A stretch of DNA of 64,000 nucleotides from Kordia sp050633145 (GTDB taxonomy: Bacteria > Bacteroidota > Bacteroidia > Flavobacteriales > Flavobacteriaceae), in NCBI RefSeq assembly GCF_050633145.1, contig NZ_JBOEFY010000072.1:8460-72459 (forward strand), in the 5' to 3' direction. A model generated the notes under the pieces. That model made no database searches, was not told the DNA's origin, and saw only the letters and a program-made list of their open reading frames with translations. Positions 37,811 to 46,653 of this stretch are shown here, one piece after another (the first letter of the stretch is position 1; each line of letters opens with the position of its first letter). Made by a program: the position numbers and the translations under genes.

Positions 37811-39567
37811 AAGAGTTTTTCGGGTTTCGGAAGTGGTACAATTGGTTTTGGTATGTTCGGTTGTGTAGAGGCCGTTTTTTGCTTCTTTGACTCAGTTTTA
37901 GTGTAATAGGTTTTAAGGGTTTGATTGAGGCGTTTTCTATGCTGTTCTTTATATAGATAATTTGATCCTGTATGCCCTAATAAAAAGCTATATGATTGAA
38001 TCAAAATCGGTTTAAAACTACCTATGCGAATTATAAATTTTCCTTTTCCGAGAATTGGCACATTTTTACCTCGAAACCCCATCTCTTTACTCATAACTTC
38101 AAAATCTTTGGCACTGGTAAATCCACAACATTTGATATTGGTGTTGGCGAGAATACTATTTCGAAGGCGAGTATTTTCGATTTGTTGTAAAAATTGATTT
38201 GCAAGTACTAAATGGAGCGAATACTTGCGCGCCTCAGATAAAATTTTATCAAATCTGTCGCTTAGGAAGTTTTGGAGTTCATCAACGACAACAAACCAAG
38301 GCTTGCGAAATTGTTCTGGAATGTTGGCTCTTTGCAATGCTTGGGTAGTAAGTTCAGAAATAAGAAATGAACCAAGAATTTTACAGCCAGATTCACCAAG
38401 CAATCCTTGACTGGCGTTTACCAGTATGGTGTATCCGTCATTCAGTGATTTTTTAAGGTTAAAAGATGGTTCTTTACAATCAAAAATTTCAGCCAGATAA
38501 TAGTTGGAAAGTGAGTTCTCAAAACGGGTTAACACACTTGCTTTTGTGATTTCTAAACGTTTTTGGTTAAAATCATGAGCGAAGAAAAGTCGAACGTTCT
38601 CATTGTAATGCTGGGCGGCAAGTTGTTCGTATAGCTCACTGGTTGCAGGACGTAAAAACTGCATAAAGTCACGCAAGTTACTGCCTTTGGTATTCAGAAG
38701 AACCAAGAGACAATTATAGATTATGCGACGCATGTTCTCACTAAATTCCGTATGAAATATCACAGCAAATGCATTGAGAAGTTCACTGGCTTTTACACTG
38801 ATAAATGCCTGTTTTTCACGTTCGGGTTTGTCAAAGTATTCGTGAAAGAATGGATTGTAACGAAAGTAATAATTGAACTTCCCGAACTCTGGTGATAAAT
38901 AGATGATTTTTTCGTCTTTGTGCTTAAAAAATGAGCAATCCTTCACTAGATCGCCATGTGGGTCTAAAACGAGGCACCCCGCCTTATTTTGGCTAAAATG
39001 ATAGGTCATAATTTTAAGCAGTTCAGATTTCCCTGAACCACTCGCACCAATACAGTAGGTATGACGACATAGGTTATAATATGGGAAAAGAGCTTTGAAA
39101 CTTTTTTCAAAAAAAAACGTCTGCTCATGATCCAGTTGGGATAAAAATTGAGCCTTATGAAGTCTAAGTTCTGATTCGTGGGTGGATAAAGTCGGCGATT
39201 TTTCATCTTCATTTGGAATAGCGGAAAAATACTCTAGCCTCTTTTCTGCAATCTTCAGAACGGGTTTTAACTTTTTACGTTTGGTATCAAAACTGTTCCG
39301 AAATTGCCTTTGTATTTCTGACGACATCGAAAACTTAAAATCATGCATACGTTTTAGACGCGTATAAAAATCTTGGTTATAGACTTCTACTAAGTAATCA
39401 AACGCCTCATCATTCTCTAATATGATTGATTTTATTTCTTCCATATTGATCTCAAATTCTCCAATATCGAGCGCATTTGCTTTGTCTTTGGACAAAAGAA
39501 TTTCTAATGGTAATTCACCATAGATTTTTTCTAAAAATTCGGTTTTGTTGATATTAAAAGGTTTCAA
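37807..39567 (-). CDS. TraG/TraD/HerA-like DNA-translocating ATPase
   Basis: 586 residues. Walker A GASGSGKS at 174-181, followed by a HerA/TraG-style motif (CLVLDPHGDLVKD), Walker B in FVVVDELQNFL near residue 423 and a sensor motif (LVLANQFLQQIE). No N-terminal membrane helices are present, unlike classical VirD4 proteins. Such ATPases pump DNA through a conjugation channel or act as coupling proteins. It lies in a tight minus-strand operon: it overlaps the replication-relaxation-like gene by 4 bases downstream and the small membrane protein gene by 14 bases upstream. No relaxase is visible nearby. Confidence 0.85.
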   Translation of the reverse strand: MKPFNINKTEFLEKIYGELPLEILLSKDKANALDIGEFEINMEEIKSIILENDEAFDYLVEVYNQDFYTRLKRMHDFKFSMSSEIQRQFRNSFDTKRKKLKPVLKIAEKRLEYFSAIPNEDEKSPTLSTHESELRLHKAQFLSQLDHEQTFFFEKSFKALFPYYNLCRHTYCIGASGSGKSELLKIMTYHFSQNKAGCLVLDPHGDLVKDCSFFKHKDEKIIYLSPEFGKFNYYFRYNPFFHEYFDKPEREKQAFISVKASELLNAFAVIFHTEFSENMRRIIYNCLLVLLNTKGSNLRDFMQFLRPATSELYEQLAAQHYNENVRLFFAHDFNQKRLEITKASVLTRFENSLSNYYLAEIFDCKEPSFNLKKSLNDGYTILVNASQGLLGESGCKILGSFLISELTTQALQRANIPEQFRKPWFVVVDELQNFLSDRFDKILSEARKYSLHLVLANQFLQQIENTRLRNSILANTNIKCCGFTSAKDFEVMSKEMGFRGKNVPILGKGKFIIRIGSFKPILIQSYSFLLGHTGSNYLYKEQHRKRLNQTLKTYYTKTESKKQKTASTQPNIPKPIVPLPKPEKLL

Positions 39568-39808
39568 TGTGCTGTTGAATTATTTGTCTGAGTTGTCTGT
39601 TTTCTTCGCAGGTTTTTAAATAGTGCTTTTCCGTAATGATTGAAATATTTTTCGGGTTGAATTTGGGTCTTATTTTCTGAGAAGTTTTCAAATCATTCTC
39701 ACATTTTCCGAGTTTTTCTTTGAGTTTTTTATTCGTATCTCGAAGCGAAGAATTATCAATATATAAGCCGATAATAAGACCAAAATAAATGAGTGCGCCG
39801 ATAAGCAT
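39554..39808 (-). CDS. Small single-pass membrane protein with coiled coil
   Basis: 84 residues: one N-terminal membrane helix (about 2-17) followed by a charged coiled-coil segment (SLRDTNKKLKEKLGKCEND). Not recognised. It overlaps the TraG/HerA-like ATPase by 14 bases and may supply the membrane anchor that ATPase lacks. Confidence 0.55.
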   Translation of the reverse strand: MLIGALIYFGLIIGLYIDNSSLRDTNKKLKEKLGKCENDLKTSQKIRPKFNPKNISIITEKHYLKTCEENRQLRQIIQQHIETF

Positions 39809-40140
39809 AGTTTTGTGTTTTACTGAAAAATTGATTTTTAAAATTTACATTTTGACTGCATTTATACTTCGTTAAGGCTTCATTTAGACGCTTAAAAATG
39901 CATGATAAAACGCTCAAAATCCGCATTATTTCTTGCCTCTCTTTACTCTCTCTATCTTAAATAGCCTCTGTGATGATACTCATTCATATTCAATGAATGC
40001 CTATCATCTACAACCGCCTCCTCTCCGAGGGCAAACGCCCTTCGTCTGCGTTTGATCCGACAAAGTTGCGCGACACCGAACCCTGTTTCATTAAGTCTTA
40101 ATGTTTGTTCTTGTTCACATTTTTGGTTCAAAAAAGTGGT
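39809..40140. other. Non-coding region with nested dyads, possible oriT or replication origin
   Basis: About 330 bases without a gene. At 39972-40008 a compound inverted repeat reads GATGATA-CT-CATTCAT-ATTCA-ATGAATG-CC-TATCATC (two 7-bp stems and a 2x2 internal mismatch). At 40027-40054, in a patch much richer in G+C than its surroundings, two overlapping hairpins compete: GAGGGC/GCCCTT, and CAAACGC/GCGTTTG. Position between transfer-type operons fits an origin of transfer or replication, or a structured leader RNA. Confidence 0.45.
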
Positions 40141-40413
40141 TTATTCAACCACTTTTCTGTCCAAATAATCTATCAAAGATTGATAGTCATACATCAGCCC
40201 ACGACTAGATGTCTTACTGTATTTAATCTCATCACAGTTGCGAAGTTGTTGCAACTTACTCGTCTTTACATTCAGCGTAGCCATAGCCGTTTTTGGACAA
40301 ACATATTTAGGCTGTTTGTCTGTATTATGAGTTTCTAAGGCATTCTCTACGACTTTTTGTATAGCGTCTAAAAGTTTTGTCTTACTCACTAAGACCATTT
40401 CTTTATTATTCAT
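40141..40413 (-). CDS. Small helix-turn-helix protein
   Basis: 90 residues. The second half is an HTH_17-like motif (CPKTAMATLNVKTSKLQQLR, then a wing ending DYQSLIDYLDRK), common in plasmid and ICE regulatory proteins of Bacteroidota. It overlaps the VWA-like gene by 4 bases and reads toward the structured region 39809-40140, which it could bind. Confidence 0.65.
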   Translation of the reverse strand: MNNKEMVLVSKTKLLDAIQKVVENALETHNTDKQPKYVCPKTAMATLNVKTSKLQQLRNCDEIKYSKTSSRGLMYDYQSLIDYLDRKVVE

Positions 40414-41141
40414 AATATGTGGAATTTAAGGTTCTCCGTATCAAAGACGATTTTAAAAACAGTTGTCCAATAAAAATTTAGAAATTGATACGCCGTTTGG
40501 TTTTCCATCATGCCAAGCGGCAAGTAACAATCTATGGTTATATTGGGGTATTTTACTTTTGATATTCCAAAATCATTTATGATTCTTTGGGCGTCATACT
40601 TGGCTTTGGTCTCTGCGTCTAATTTTGAATTTATTCTACTTAGTTCTCTCCTTGGAGAAGACTCTAGCATATCAGATAGAAAAATGATTTTGAGCGTGTC
40701 TTTATCTCCTGCAAGAGCATGGATTTTTGGAATCGCTTCTAAAATCCTCGTTTGATGGCTCCGCTTTTGACGTGTTTCAAAAGCTTGTAAAACATTAGTG
40801 ATAAATCGGAACTTGGCTCTAAGTAGTTGTGATTTTTGACGGGTTGTTTCGACTTTCGTTTTTGCTTCTCGTTTAGTTGGATTTTCAAAGACAAATTCCC
40901 GTTGATTGGTCACTGATGCGCTGTTATGGAAAAGGTACGACACAATTACTCTGTCATTCGGCTTTTGAATGTGTTTGAGTAAAATTGTTTTTAAAACGGT
41001 TTTTTGTTTAGCGATATGATTTTCATTTGCTTTTACTGAACCGCTATAATCTTGGAAGATCAAAACGGTATTTCTTTGTGCCTGTAAACCCATGGAGAAT
41101 ACAAGGCAGAGAATCACTGATAAAATTGTTTTTGTTTTCAT
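40410..41141 (-). CDS. Secreted VWA-like protein
   Basis: 243 residues. A signal peptide (MKTKTILSVILCLVFSMGL, cleavage near QAQ) is followed at once by a von Willebrand A-like start, D31-Y-S33-G-S35, the metal-ion-dependent adhesion motif, and later KIIFLSDMLESS as the second acidic motif. It would sit in the periplasm or on a membrane face and bind a partner through a divalent ion. It is in one operon with the five-helix protein gene upstream. Role in transfer is inferred from context. Confidence 0.65.
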   Translation of the reverse strand: MKTKTILSVILCLVFSMGLQAQRNTVLIFQDYSGSVKANENHIAKQKTVLKTILLKHIQKPNDRVIVSYLFHNSASVTNQREFVFENPTKREAKTKVETTRQKSQLLRAKFRFITNVLQAFETRQKRSHQTRILEAIPKIHALAGDKDTLKIIFLSDMLESSPRRELSRINSKLDAETKAKYDAQRIINDFGISKVKYPNITIDCYLPLGMMENQTAYQFLNFYWTTVFKIVFDTENLKFHIL

Positions 41142-41153
41142 AGTTTGGAATTT

Positions 41154-42659
41154 TTAAGATTGATATAATGTTTCATAATCTGCGGTATCAAGAATGTCTT
41201 GATTTGCTGTTGATTTGGTACTTTCAGATTGGATGGTTGTTTTTTGGTTTTGTGGAGTGTCGGGTATTGGTGATTGAGATGCTGTTGGCAGTAACTCGTC
41301 TACCTGTGGAGGTGCTGCTTGTAATGAAAGCAGAGCCGTTTTCTTGCCTAAGAAATGACAATACAAACTCATAAGTTCTTGCATTTTTTGCAGTTTATTG
41401 AGTTCATGTTCGTACATACTCGGAAAACTAGTAATGGATTTTAAGGCACGCTTTTGTTGTCGGTTCAGCCAATAGACGCGTCCAACAATAATTTTAAAAG
41501 CTAACAGCATTGAAGATACCAGCAAAGAAACCAAGCTAATACAGATATATAGCATTCGACCAATAATATTTGTGGTTGGTTTGTCCGTTTGTAACTGTGC
41601 TTTGAGTCTGGAAACTTCCGCTTCTTTTTGGTCAATATCCGCTTTAATATTGGGATCATTCGGATTAGTAAATTGAATGGTGTATAAATTGTTCAAATCT
41701 TCATTTGCGATGGTGTATTTTTCTTGTCGCTTAGTATTATTGTATTGTTCGTAATTGAGATAGCCCGCACTAGTAACATAAAAAAGCACACAAGCCAAAA
41801 ACAACCAGTAAATCCAAGGCATATATTTGACTGAACGAGCAAACTTCACAATTGAGTTGTAAAACAATAATCCAAGTAAATAGGAAGCTCCTACCAATAC
41901 TAAAGAGAAAAAAATAGCCTTCCAAAATTGAAGCCCTAAAACAGTTGTCCCAAGATTAAGGAAGACAATAACTTCAGATATTAACGCACATAGATAAATT
42001 AGAATGAGTATCAATAGCATCCCGACTCCATTAGAGAGAGCGGCGAGTACATTTTGCAGTACTGGGATTTCACGGATTTTTTGATTGGTTATTTGTGGCA
42101 ATTTCTCGGCAAACTTTTTAAAACTTAATTGTTCTCGTAAATCTTGTGTACTGATTTGTCCAAGCTGATTAGCAATACCACTAATTTTGGCAATGAGTTT
42201 GGGAGAAGTGCCAGGAATTTCATGTATTTCAGGGCTGAGTGCTACTCTGGAGAGTGCACGTTGCTTAAGAGGTATAAAATTCGTTTTCGGAAGTTCTGAA
42301 AATTCAGGAAATGGCACCAGTTGTGGTTCACGATCTTGCTTGTGTATCGGAATGCCTTGTTTGTCTATTTGTGTAATAAAATCACAATATTTGTCTCTCG
42401 ATTCTGAGAAATTTATATGTACATGTTTGTAATTCCATATCAGTCGTTCAACATATTCCTGTTGTTTCATGTAGAGTGATTGCCACGATTTGAGTAAGTC
42501 TTCGGCTTGTTTAAAAAATGATATTTTAACTCGTCTCCCTGCGGTCTTATAAAAGTCGAAGGCAACATTTTTACACTCTGTTATAGTGAGTTTTAAGTAA
42601 ATACTCAGAACTGCTAAAACAGCCGTCTGCAAGTGACTGAGTGTTTGTTTTGGTTTCAT
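41154..42659 (-). CDS. Multi-pass membrane protein of the transfer-like operon
   Basis: 501 residues. N-terminal ~190 residues soluble; then about five membrane helices (LLILILIYLCALISEVIVFL; a second near FFSLVLVGASYLLGLLFY; one near WLFLACVLFYVTSAGYL; one near MLYICISLVSLLVSSML; and adjacent segments). A soluble coil lies between them, and the C-terminal tail is Gln/Ser/Thr-rich. No family recognised. It lies 4 bases after the 42664 gene and 12 bases before the VWA-like gene, in the same direction. Confidence 0.6.
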   Translation of the reverse strand: MKPKQTLSHLQTAVLAVLSIYLKLTITECKNVAFDFYKTAGRRVKISFFKQAEDLLKSWQSLYMKQQEYVERLIWNYKHVHINFSESRDKYCDFITQIDKQGIPIHKQDREPQLVPFPEFSELPKTNFIPLKQRALSRVALSPEIHEIPGTSPKLIAKISGIANQLGQISTQDLREQLSFKKFAEKLPQITNQKIREIPVLQNVLAALSNGVGMLLILILIYLCALISEVIVFLNLGTTVLGLQFWKAIFFSLVLVGASYLLGLLFYNSIVKFARSVKYMPWIYWLFLACVLFYVTSAGYLNYEQYNNTKRQEKYTIANEDLNNLYTIQFTNPNDPNIKADIDQKEAEVSRLKAQLQTDKPTTNIIGRMLYICISLVSLLVSSMLLAFKIIVGRVYWLNRQQKRALKSITSFPSMYEHELNKLQKMQELMSLYCHFLGKKTALLSLQAAPPQVDELLPTASQSPIPDTPQNQKTTIQSESTKSTANQDILDTADYETLYQS

Positions 42660-42663
42660 AGAG

Positions 42664-43128
42664 TTATTTTTTTGGATTTGTGAATGTTTGAATAAAATCG
42701 GTATCGAGAAACAAAAAGGCTTCCCATTCTAAATTGCGACGATCAATAAATTTTCGATTATAGCTCTCTCGGAAAAATGGAATCCAATTCTGAAAAGCTT
42801 CAATACCTAAACTATCTGCTTGTACTACGATAGTATCAAGTAGGAGTAGTTTTAGTAACAACGGAAGCGTACAACAAAAAAAGGCACCTCTGAATTTCCA
42901 GAAATTAGACTCATGCAAGAATTCATAATTTGGAAGTATCAAAAAATCTGCTTCTCTCGGAGCATATTTTAAGAGTAAATAATTTTCTTGCATTAGATCG
43001 CTTAAAACTTCGGGCGGATCTTTTGAAAAATATTCTTGGAATTGTTTTTCCCCAAAACGTTTTTTGATGGTTTTTGAAAGTAGATTGAAAGATTGAATTG
43101 TTGTTTTCATGGATATTGAATTTTCCAT
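42664..43128 (-). CDS. Hypothetical protein of the transfer-like operon
   Basis: 154 residues (148 if the second ATG is used). One hydrophobic stretch (AFFCCTLPLLLKLLLLDTIVV) may be membrane-associated. No domain recognised. It starts the run 42664, 41154, 40410, 40141 on the minus strand with gaps of 12 bases or fewer. Three spaced CGTCTTT repeats lie in its upstream region (43160-43207). Confidence 0.5.
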   Translation of the reverse strand: MENSISMKTTIQSFNLLSKTIKKRFGEKQFQEYFSKDPPEVLSDLMQENYLLLKYAPREADFLILPNYEFLHESNFWKFRGAFFCCTLPLLLKLLLLDTIVVQADSLGIEAFQNWIPFFRESYNRKFIDRRNLEWEAFLFLDTDFIQTFTNPKK

Positions 43129-43159
43129 TCAAGCTACAATCGGTGCTCAAAAGTGATAG

Positions 43160-43207
43160 CGTCTTTTAAATACTATTTAGCGTCTTTCTGGAGCCTAATC
43201 CGTCTTT
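43160..43207. repeat. Three direct CGTCTTT repeats about two helical turns apart
   Basis: CGTCTTT at 43160-43166, 43181-43187 and 43201-43207 (spacings 21 and 20), the first two within the longer match TAGCGTCTTT. They lie just upstream of the minus-strand gene starting at 43128 and could be an operator on one face of the helix. Confidence 0.35.
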
Positions 43208-43710
43208 TTTATAGAAAAGTTCCGCACAAGTGTTTTTCCTTGTTCCAGAAATGATAAATAGTGTTCCAAAGATGCTCTATTTTTTGACTTATCAGGCGAC
43301 CATGAGAAGTGGTCAAAAAGAGTTATAACATAATAGAGTTTGTCCTTTAGAGCTTCTTTAATATCTTCCTCTTCTAAATAATCAGTTTCACTTGTGTAAT
43401 ATTGAGTTTTAAATTCATTTATAGGTTTAAAAAGTGAAGTTTCCCAATCCTCAGGATAGATCATATTTTCTTTGGCGCCGTCCATGATAAAGAAAATGCT
43501 ATTGGTAATATAATCAACCAATATAACACTACGGGCATAGCCTTCTAAGTTATCTTCAGCAGCTTGTTTTAACTCGGTGTCTATTTGATGAATTTCATCC
43601 ATTCCAATAATACCCAAGACATCTTTTCGAGCTAAAGGAATACCCGTAAAAGGCTTCACTTTGTGTTTTTTAGGCGTGGAGAGCAGGCGAAACCGTTTTT
43701 CTTGTTCCAT
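43195..43710 (-). CDS. Hypothetical acidic protein
   Basis: 171 residues, soluble, not recognised. Landmarks: LLSTPKKHKVKPFTGIPLAR near the start and SVILVDYITNSIFFIMDG in the middle. It is divergent from the 43741 gene with only 30 bases between the starts, so a shared promoter region is likely. Confidence 0.5.
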   Translation of the reverse strand: MEQEKRFRLLSTPKKHKVKPFTGIPLARKDVLGIIGMDEIHQIDTELKQAAEDNLEGYARSVILVDYITNSIFFIMDGAKENMIYPEDWETSLFKPINEFKTQYYTSETDYLEEEDIKEALKDKLYYVITLFDHFSWSPDKSKNRASLEHYLSFLEQGKTLVRNFSIKKTD

Positions 43711-43740
43711 TTATAGGGAATATTTCTTACTTTTATCTGT

Positions 43741-44874
43741 ATGTCAAGAAACCTACTTAATAAAATAACAGGCAATACATTATGGGTGTATTTTGAAGCT
43801 CGAAACTCTCAAGATAACTTTTCTGCGAATGATATTATTCATAAGGTAGAACAGGTGATGAAGCATTTAAAGTTATATTACAATCACTTAAGCATCGAAA
43901 AAAATACAATTATTGAAACCAAAATTCAGGCTTATTTTCAAACCACTATTTTTAAATCTTGGATTTTAAATCAGAGTAAAGATTTAAAGGATGTTATTAA
44001 TACGGATATAGTTAATCGACATAAACGTAATTTTTCAAATCCTACCAAAAAAGAATATCTTGATTTTTATGCAATCTATTGCGGTTTTGCAGGCATCAAT
44101 GGTTTTATAGCCAATGAGAGTCTCTACAATTGTTTTTTAGTTTCCAGTAATGAAGAAAAATTTCAAGAAAAATCTTTTCTAAAACGCTTAATCTATCCCG
44201 ATATCGGCGTTGTCAGTACTGATGTGCTACTACAAAAATATCAAGCAAAAGAAGATTTTTACAAACACTATACTGGCTTTTACAATGTTTTCTTTATTGA
44301 TGAGGTTACTGTTTTTAAAAAGAATCAAGGACAACCACCAAAATTCGAAGTAGCGAATTTTATTTTTGAAAATCACAAAGGAAAGTTTTTTTATAAAGAG
44401 CTTGATACAGAAAAACTAAAATATAATGATCTTTTTCCACTAGAAAATTCGCCTAAAAGTAATTTTTACGTGCAGGAAATAGATGTTGATTGGGCATATA
44501 TGTTTAGTTTTAAACGACCAGATGAAAACGAGGGTATTTTGGATGAATTTTCAATTTTACAGCTAGGCTCAACTCAAGAGGGATATCAACGTTTTGCAGG
44601 TATTGGCTTTGCTGTTAGGGTCAAATATCCTTTTGAACTTATTCTTCCTAGGCGAGATTTAGACACTTTAGATGCTAATTTATTTCGTATATGTTCTCCT
44701 GTAACCAGTGTCTCAATAAATAAAAAAAATAATACGGAAAGAAATGGAGACGAAATTTATGCAGAACTTTTTAAAAAAGGGAAACTTTTAACCGATACAA
44801 TAAAGAATGAATTGCCACGTATTGAAAAAATTCTGAGGTTAAAGGCAAACTTATATTATGAAGAGCAGTCATAA
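43741..44874 (+). CDS. Hypothetical protein, 377 residues
   Basis: Soluble, mixed alpha/beta protein without recognised family. Landmarks are ANDIIHKVEQVMKHLKLYYN near the start, GFAGINGFIANESLYNCFLV, and a late beta-rich part (GYQRFAGIGFAVRVKYPFEL). It is divergent from the 43195-43710 gene and the last plus-strand gene before the seven-gene operon, from which it is separated by 137 bases. Confidence 0.5.
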   Translation: MSRNLLNKITGNTLWVYFEARNSQDNFSANDIIHKVEQVMKHLKLYYNHLSIEKNTIIETKIQAYFQTTIFKSWILNQSKDLKDVINTDIVNRHKRNFSNPTKKEYLDFYAIYCGFAGINGFIANESLYNCFLVSSNEEKFQEKSFLKRLIYPDIGVVSTDVLLQKYQAKEDFYKHYTGFYNVFFIDEVTVFKKNQGQPPKFEVANFIFENHKGKFFYKELDTEKLKYNDLFPLENSPKSNFYVQEIDVDWAYMFSFKRPDENEGILDEFSILQLGSTQEGYQRFAGIGFAVRVKYPFELILPRRDLDTLDANLFRICSPVTSVSINKKNNTERNGDEIYAELFKKGKLLTDTIKNELPRIEKILRLKANLYYEEQS

Positions 44875-44984
44875 TATTTTATTTATTAGTTTTTGTGTGT
44901 AAATAATAGACAGTAAACCAGAATATTTTTTTATAAAGAAAATTATATCTATATTTTGTAGCTTAAAACTTAACTTTTGTAAGT

Positions 44985-44992
44985 TATGTTTG
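44985..44992 (+). promoter_or_regulatory. Candidate -7 box for the seven-gene operon
   Basis: TATGTTTG matches TAnnTTTG and lies 20 bases before the ATG at 45012. A TTTG at 44955-44958 is the nearest -33 candidate, but the spacing (26) is longer than usual. Confidence 0.4.
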
Positions 44993-45011
44993 CTGAATTT
45001 TAAAATAGTTA

Positions 45012-46127
45012 ATGGGCAAAACAACAGTTGGAGATGCATATAAACAAAAAAGAGGAGACCTAAGACACTATGCTGAGGCTGTTGAAATATGTTTAAAAGC
45101 TAATGAAGATGATATTATACATATTGAAAATTATGGCGATATATCAACCTTGACTACATCTATTGAAGTAAAAGACCTAGAAGAAGCTATCACTTTAGGT
45201 TCATATCAAATCTGGAATACATTAAAGAATTGGGTTGTTGATTTTCAACAATTCAATCAATTTGACAAGCTATTACTGCTTAGTACTTCACCTGTTGTAA
45301 GTGATAAAAGTATTCCTGATTGGAATGAAATGACCAAAGAGAATAAACTTAAAAAATTGGTTGAAGCTTCCAACAAGATTAGAGGAAGAAAAAATGCTTC
45401 TAAAGAAAAGATCAAACTATTTGATGAGGTATTTAAATTTAATGATTTATATACTAAAAACGACTTATTAGATATACTAGATAGATTCCATATATGTTTG
45501 TCAAGCGTTAATGATAAAGAGAAATATCAGGAATTAGAAAAACTTGATTTATTCAAACTTCATACAAAAGCTATGACGAAAACAATTATAAGTGATGTTA
45601 TATACTTCATTTTTCGTAAAGGTTTGGAAGGAGATGATAAATGGCAAATAAATATTTCTGAGTTGCATAGAGTCTTAAAACATTCAGCTTATAGTACTAA
45701 GAAAAAGTTACCAAAGCTACTCAAAAAATATGATGATATTTCCATAGAAGATTATGAAGAAACTGTTTTTGTTGATGAAATGAAGAAAATTGAGTTAGAT
45801 GTTTCTGAAATTGAACTTGGGATTGGTGATTATTGTAGGACATATGACACAATCATTGATTTAATAGATGAAAATATTCTTTTTGAACAAGACATAATGA
45901 ATTACAGAAGAGGAGAGCTTTATAGATACCTCAACGGTAATAAGAAATTAATAGAACTAGAGTCTGGCGAAAAAATTCAAAAGTCAAAGAAAAACTTTTT
46001 TAATTGTCTTTATAAAATTGATTTGATTGATTTAGAATCTATAGATAATGAAACATTTTTCCAACGGGGAAATATTCATTCAATTGTAGATGATGGTTTA
46101 TATAGGTGGTTAATAGATGAAGATTGA
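45012..46127 (+). CDS. ABC-3C-type effector component with nuclease-like N-terminus
   Basis: 371 residues. The first ~80 residues contain an acidic position, D43 (YGDIST), followed by IE52VK54 and then LGSYQIWNTLKNW. This is the D...ExK pattern of PD-(D/E)xK-like or DUF4297-like nuclease domains that head ABC three-component effectors. The rest is helical with a C-terminal domain (SGEKIQKSKKNFFNCLYKI, then IVDDGLYRWLIDED) of the kind that docks to the ATPase. The next two genes are the middle component and DUF3732-like ATPase, completing an ABC-3C set. Expected role: DNA cleavage on a phage or plasmid trigger. Three-gene context is strong; catalytic assignment is moderate. Confidence 0.65.
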   Translation: MGKTTVGDAYKQKRGDLRHYAEAVEICLKANEDDIIHIENYGDISTLTTSIEVKDLEEAITLGSYQIWNTLKNWVVDFQQFNQFDKLLLLSTSPVVSDKSIPDWNEMTKENKLKKLVEASNKIRGRKNASKEKIKLFDEVFKFNDLYTKNDLLDILDRFHICLSSVNDKEKYQELEKLDLFKLHTKAMTKTIISDVIYFIFRKGLEGDDKWQINISELHRVLKHSAYSTKKKLPKLLKKYDDISIEDYEETVFVDEMKKIELDVSEIELGIGDYCRTYDTIIDLIDENILFEQDIMNYRRGELYRYLNGNKKLIELESGEKIQKSKKNFFNCLYKIDLIDLESIDNETFFQRGNIHSIVDDGLYRWLIDED

Positions 46128-46653
46128 AAATATTAAAAATATTACAGAGAACCCTTTTTGGTTAAGTAAAACCTTACCATATTTCTTTGAAGGTTATGGA
46201 AAAGAAAAACTAGATGTTAATGTTATGTATCTTATTCTACCATTTATCTTGACCAAAAGTATTCGGAATGGAATTTTATTTTCTGCGAATTCTTCAAGTA
46301 CTTTTGATTCATTGTTTTATGCGCCTGCAAGCAAGGCCAAAAATAAAAAAGATAAAATATTTGAAACTTACAATGAATCATTAATGAATAAAACATCTTT
46401 GGTAGTAATTGAAGAAAAATATCATAACTATAAAGAATTAATGAATAAGGTTTTATTAATAGCTTATAATGGGGGGTGTTTTAGTATTAAAAATGCAAAA
46501 ATTATTCCTCTCAAAATGTATGACTATACAAAAACAAAGGATACAGAAGATTTTCTTTTTGATTATTACAAATGCATGCGCAATTTAGGTGTTGTTTTTG
46601 GGAAAGAATCAATTTCAAATCTTTATAGAAAATGTCAAATAAGTAGAATCTAA
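46117..46653 (+). CDS. ABC-3C middle component
   Basis: 178 residues. It matches the look of the small middle-component family: an NPFWLSKTLPYFFEGY start, a hydrophobic LILPFILTKSIRNG stretch, and a late RNLGVVFGKESISNLYRKC region. It overlaps the effector gene by 11 bases and its TAA shares one base with the ATG of the ATPase gene. In ABC-3C systems this component bridges the ATPase and the effector. Identification rests mainly on size, the partial pattern and the ATPase next door. Confidence 0.6.
   Translation: MKIENIKNITENPFWLSKTLPYFFEGYGKEKLDVNVMYLILPFILTKSIRNGILFSANSSSTFDSLFYAPASKAKNKKDKIFETYNESLMNKTSLVVIEEKYHNYKELMNKVLLIAYNGGCFSIKNAKIIPLKMYDYTKTKDTEDFLFDYYKCMRNLGVVFGKESISNLYRKCQISRI

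Noticed and set aside
40105..40338. Plus-strand ORF opposite the small HTH gene
   Set aside because: It overlaps the coupled minus-strand HTH gene almost fully and has no sensible protein pattern.
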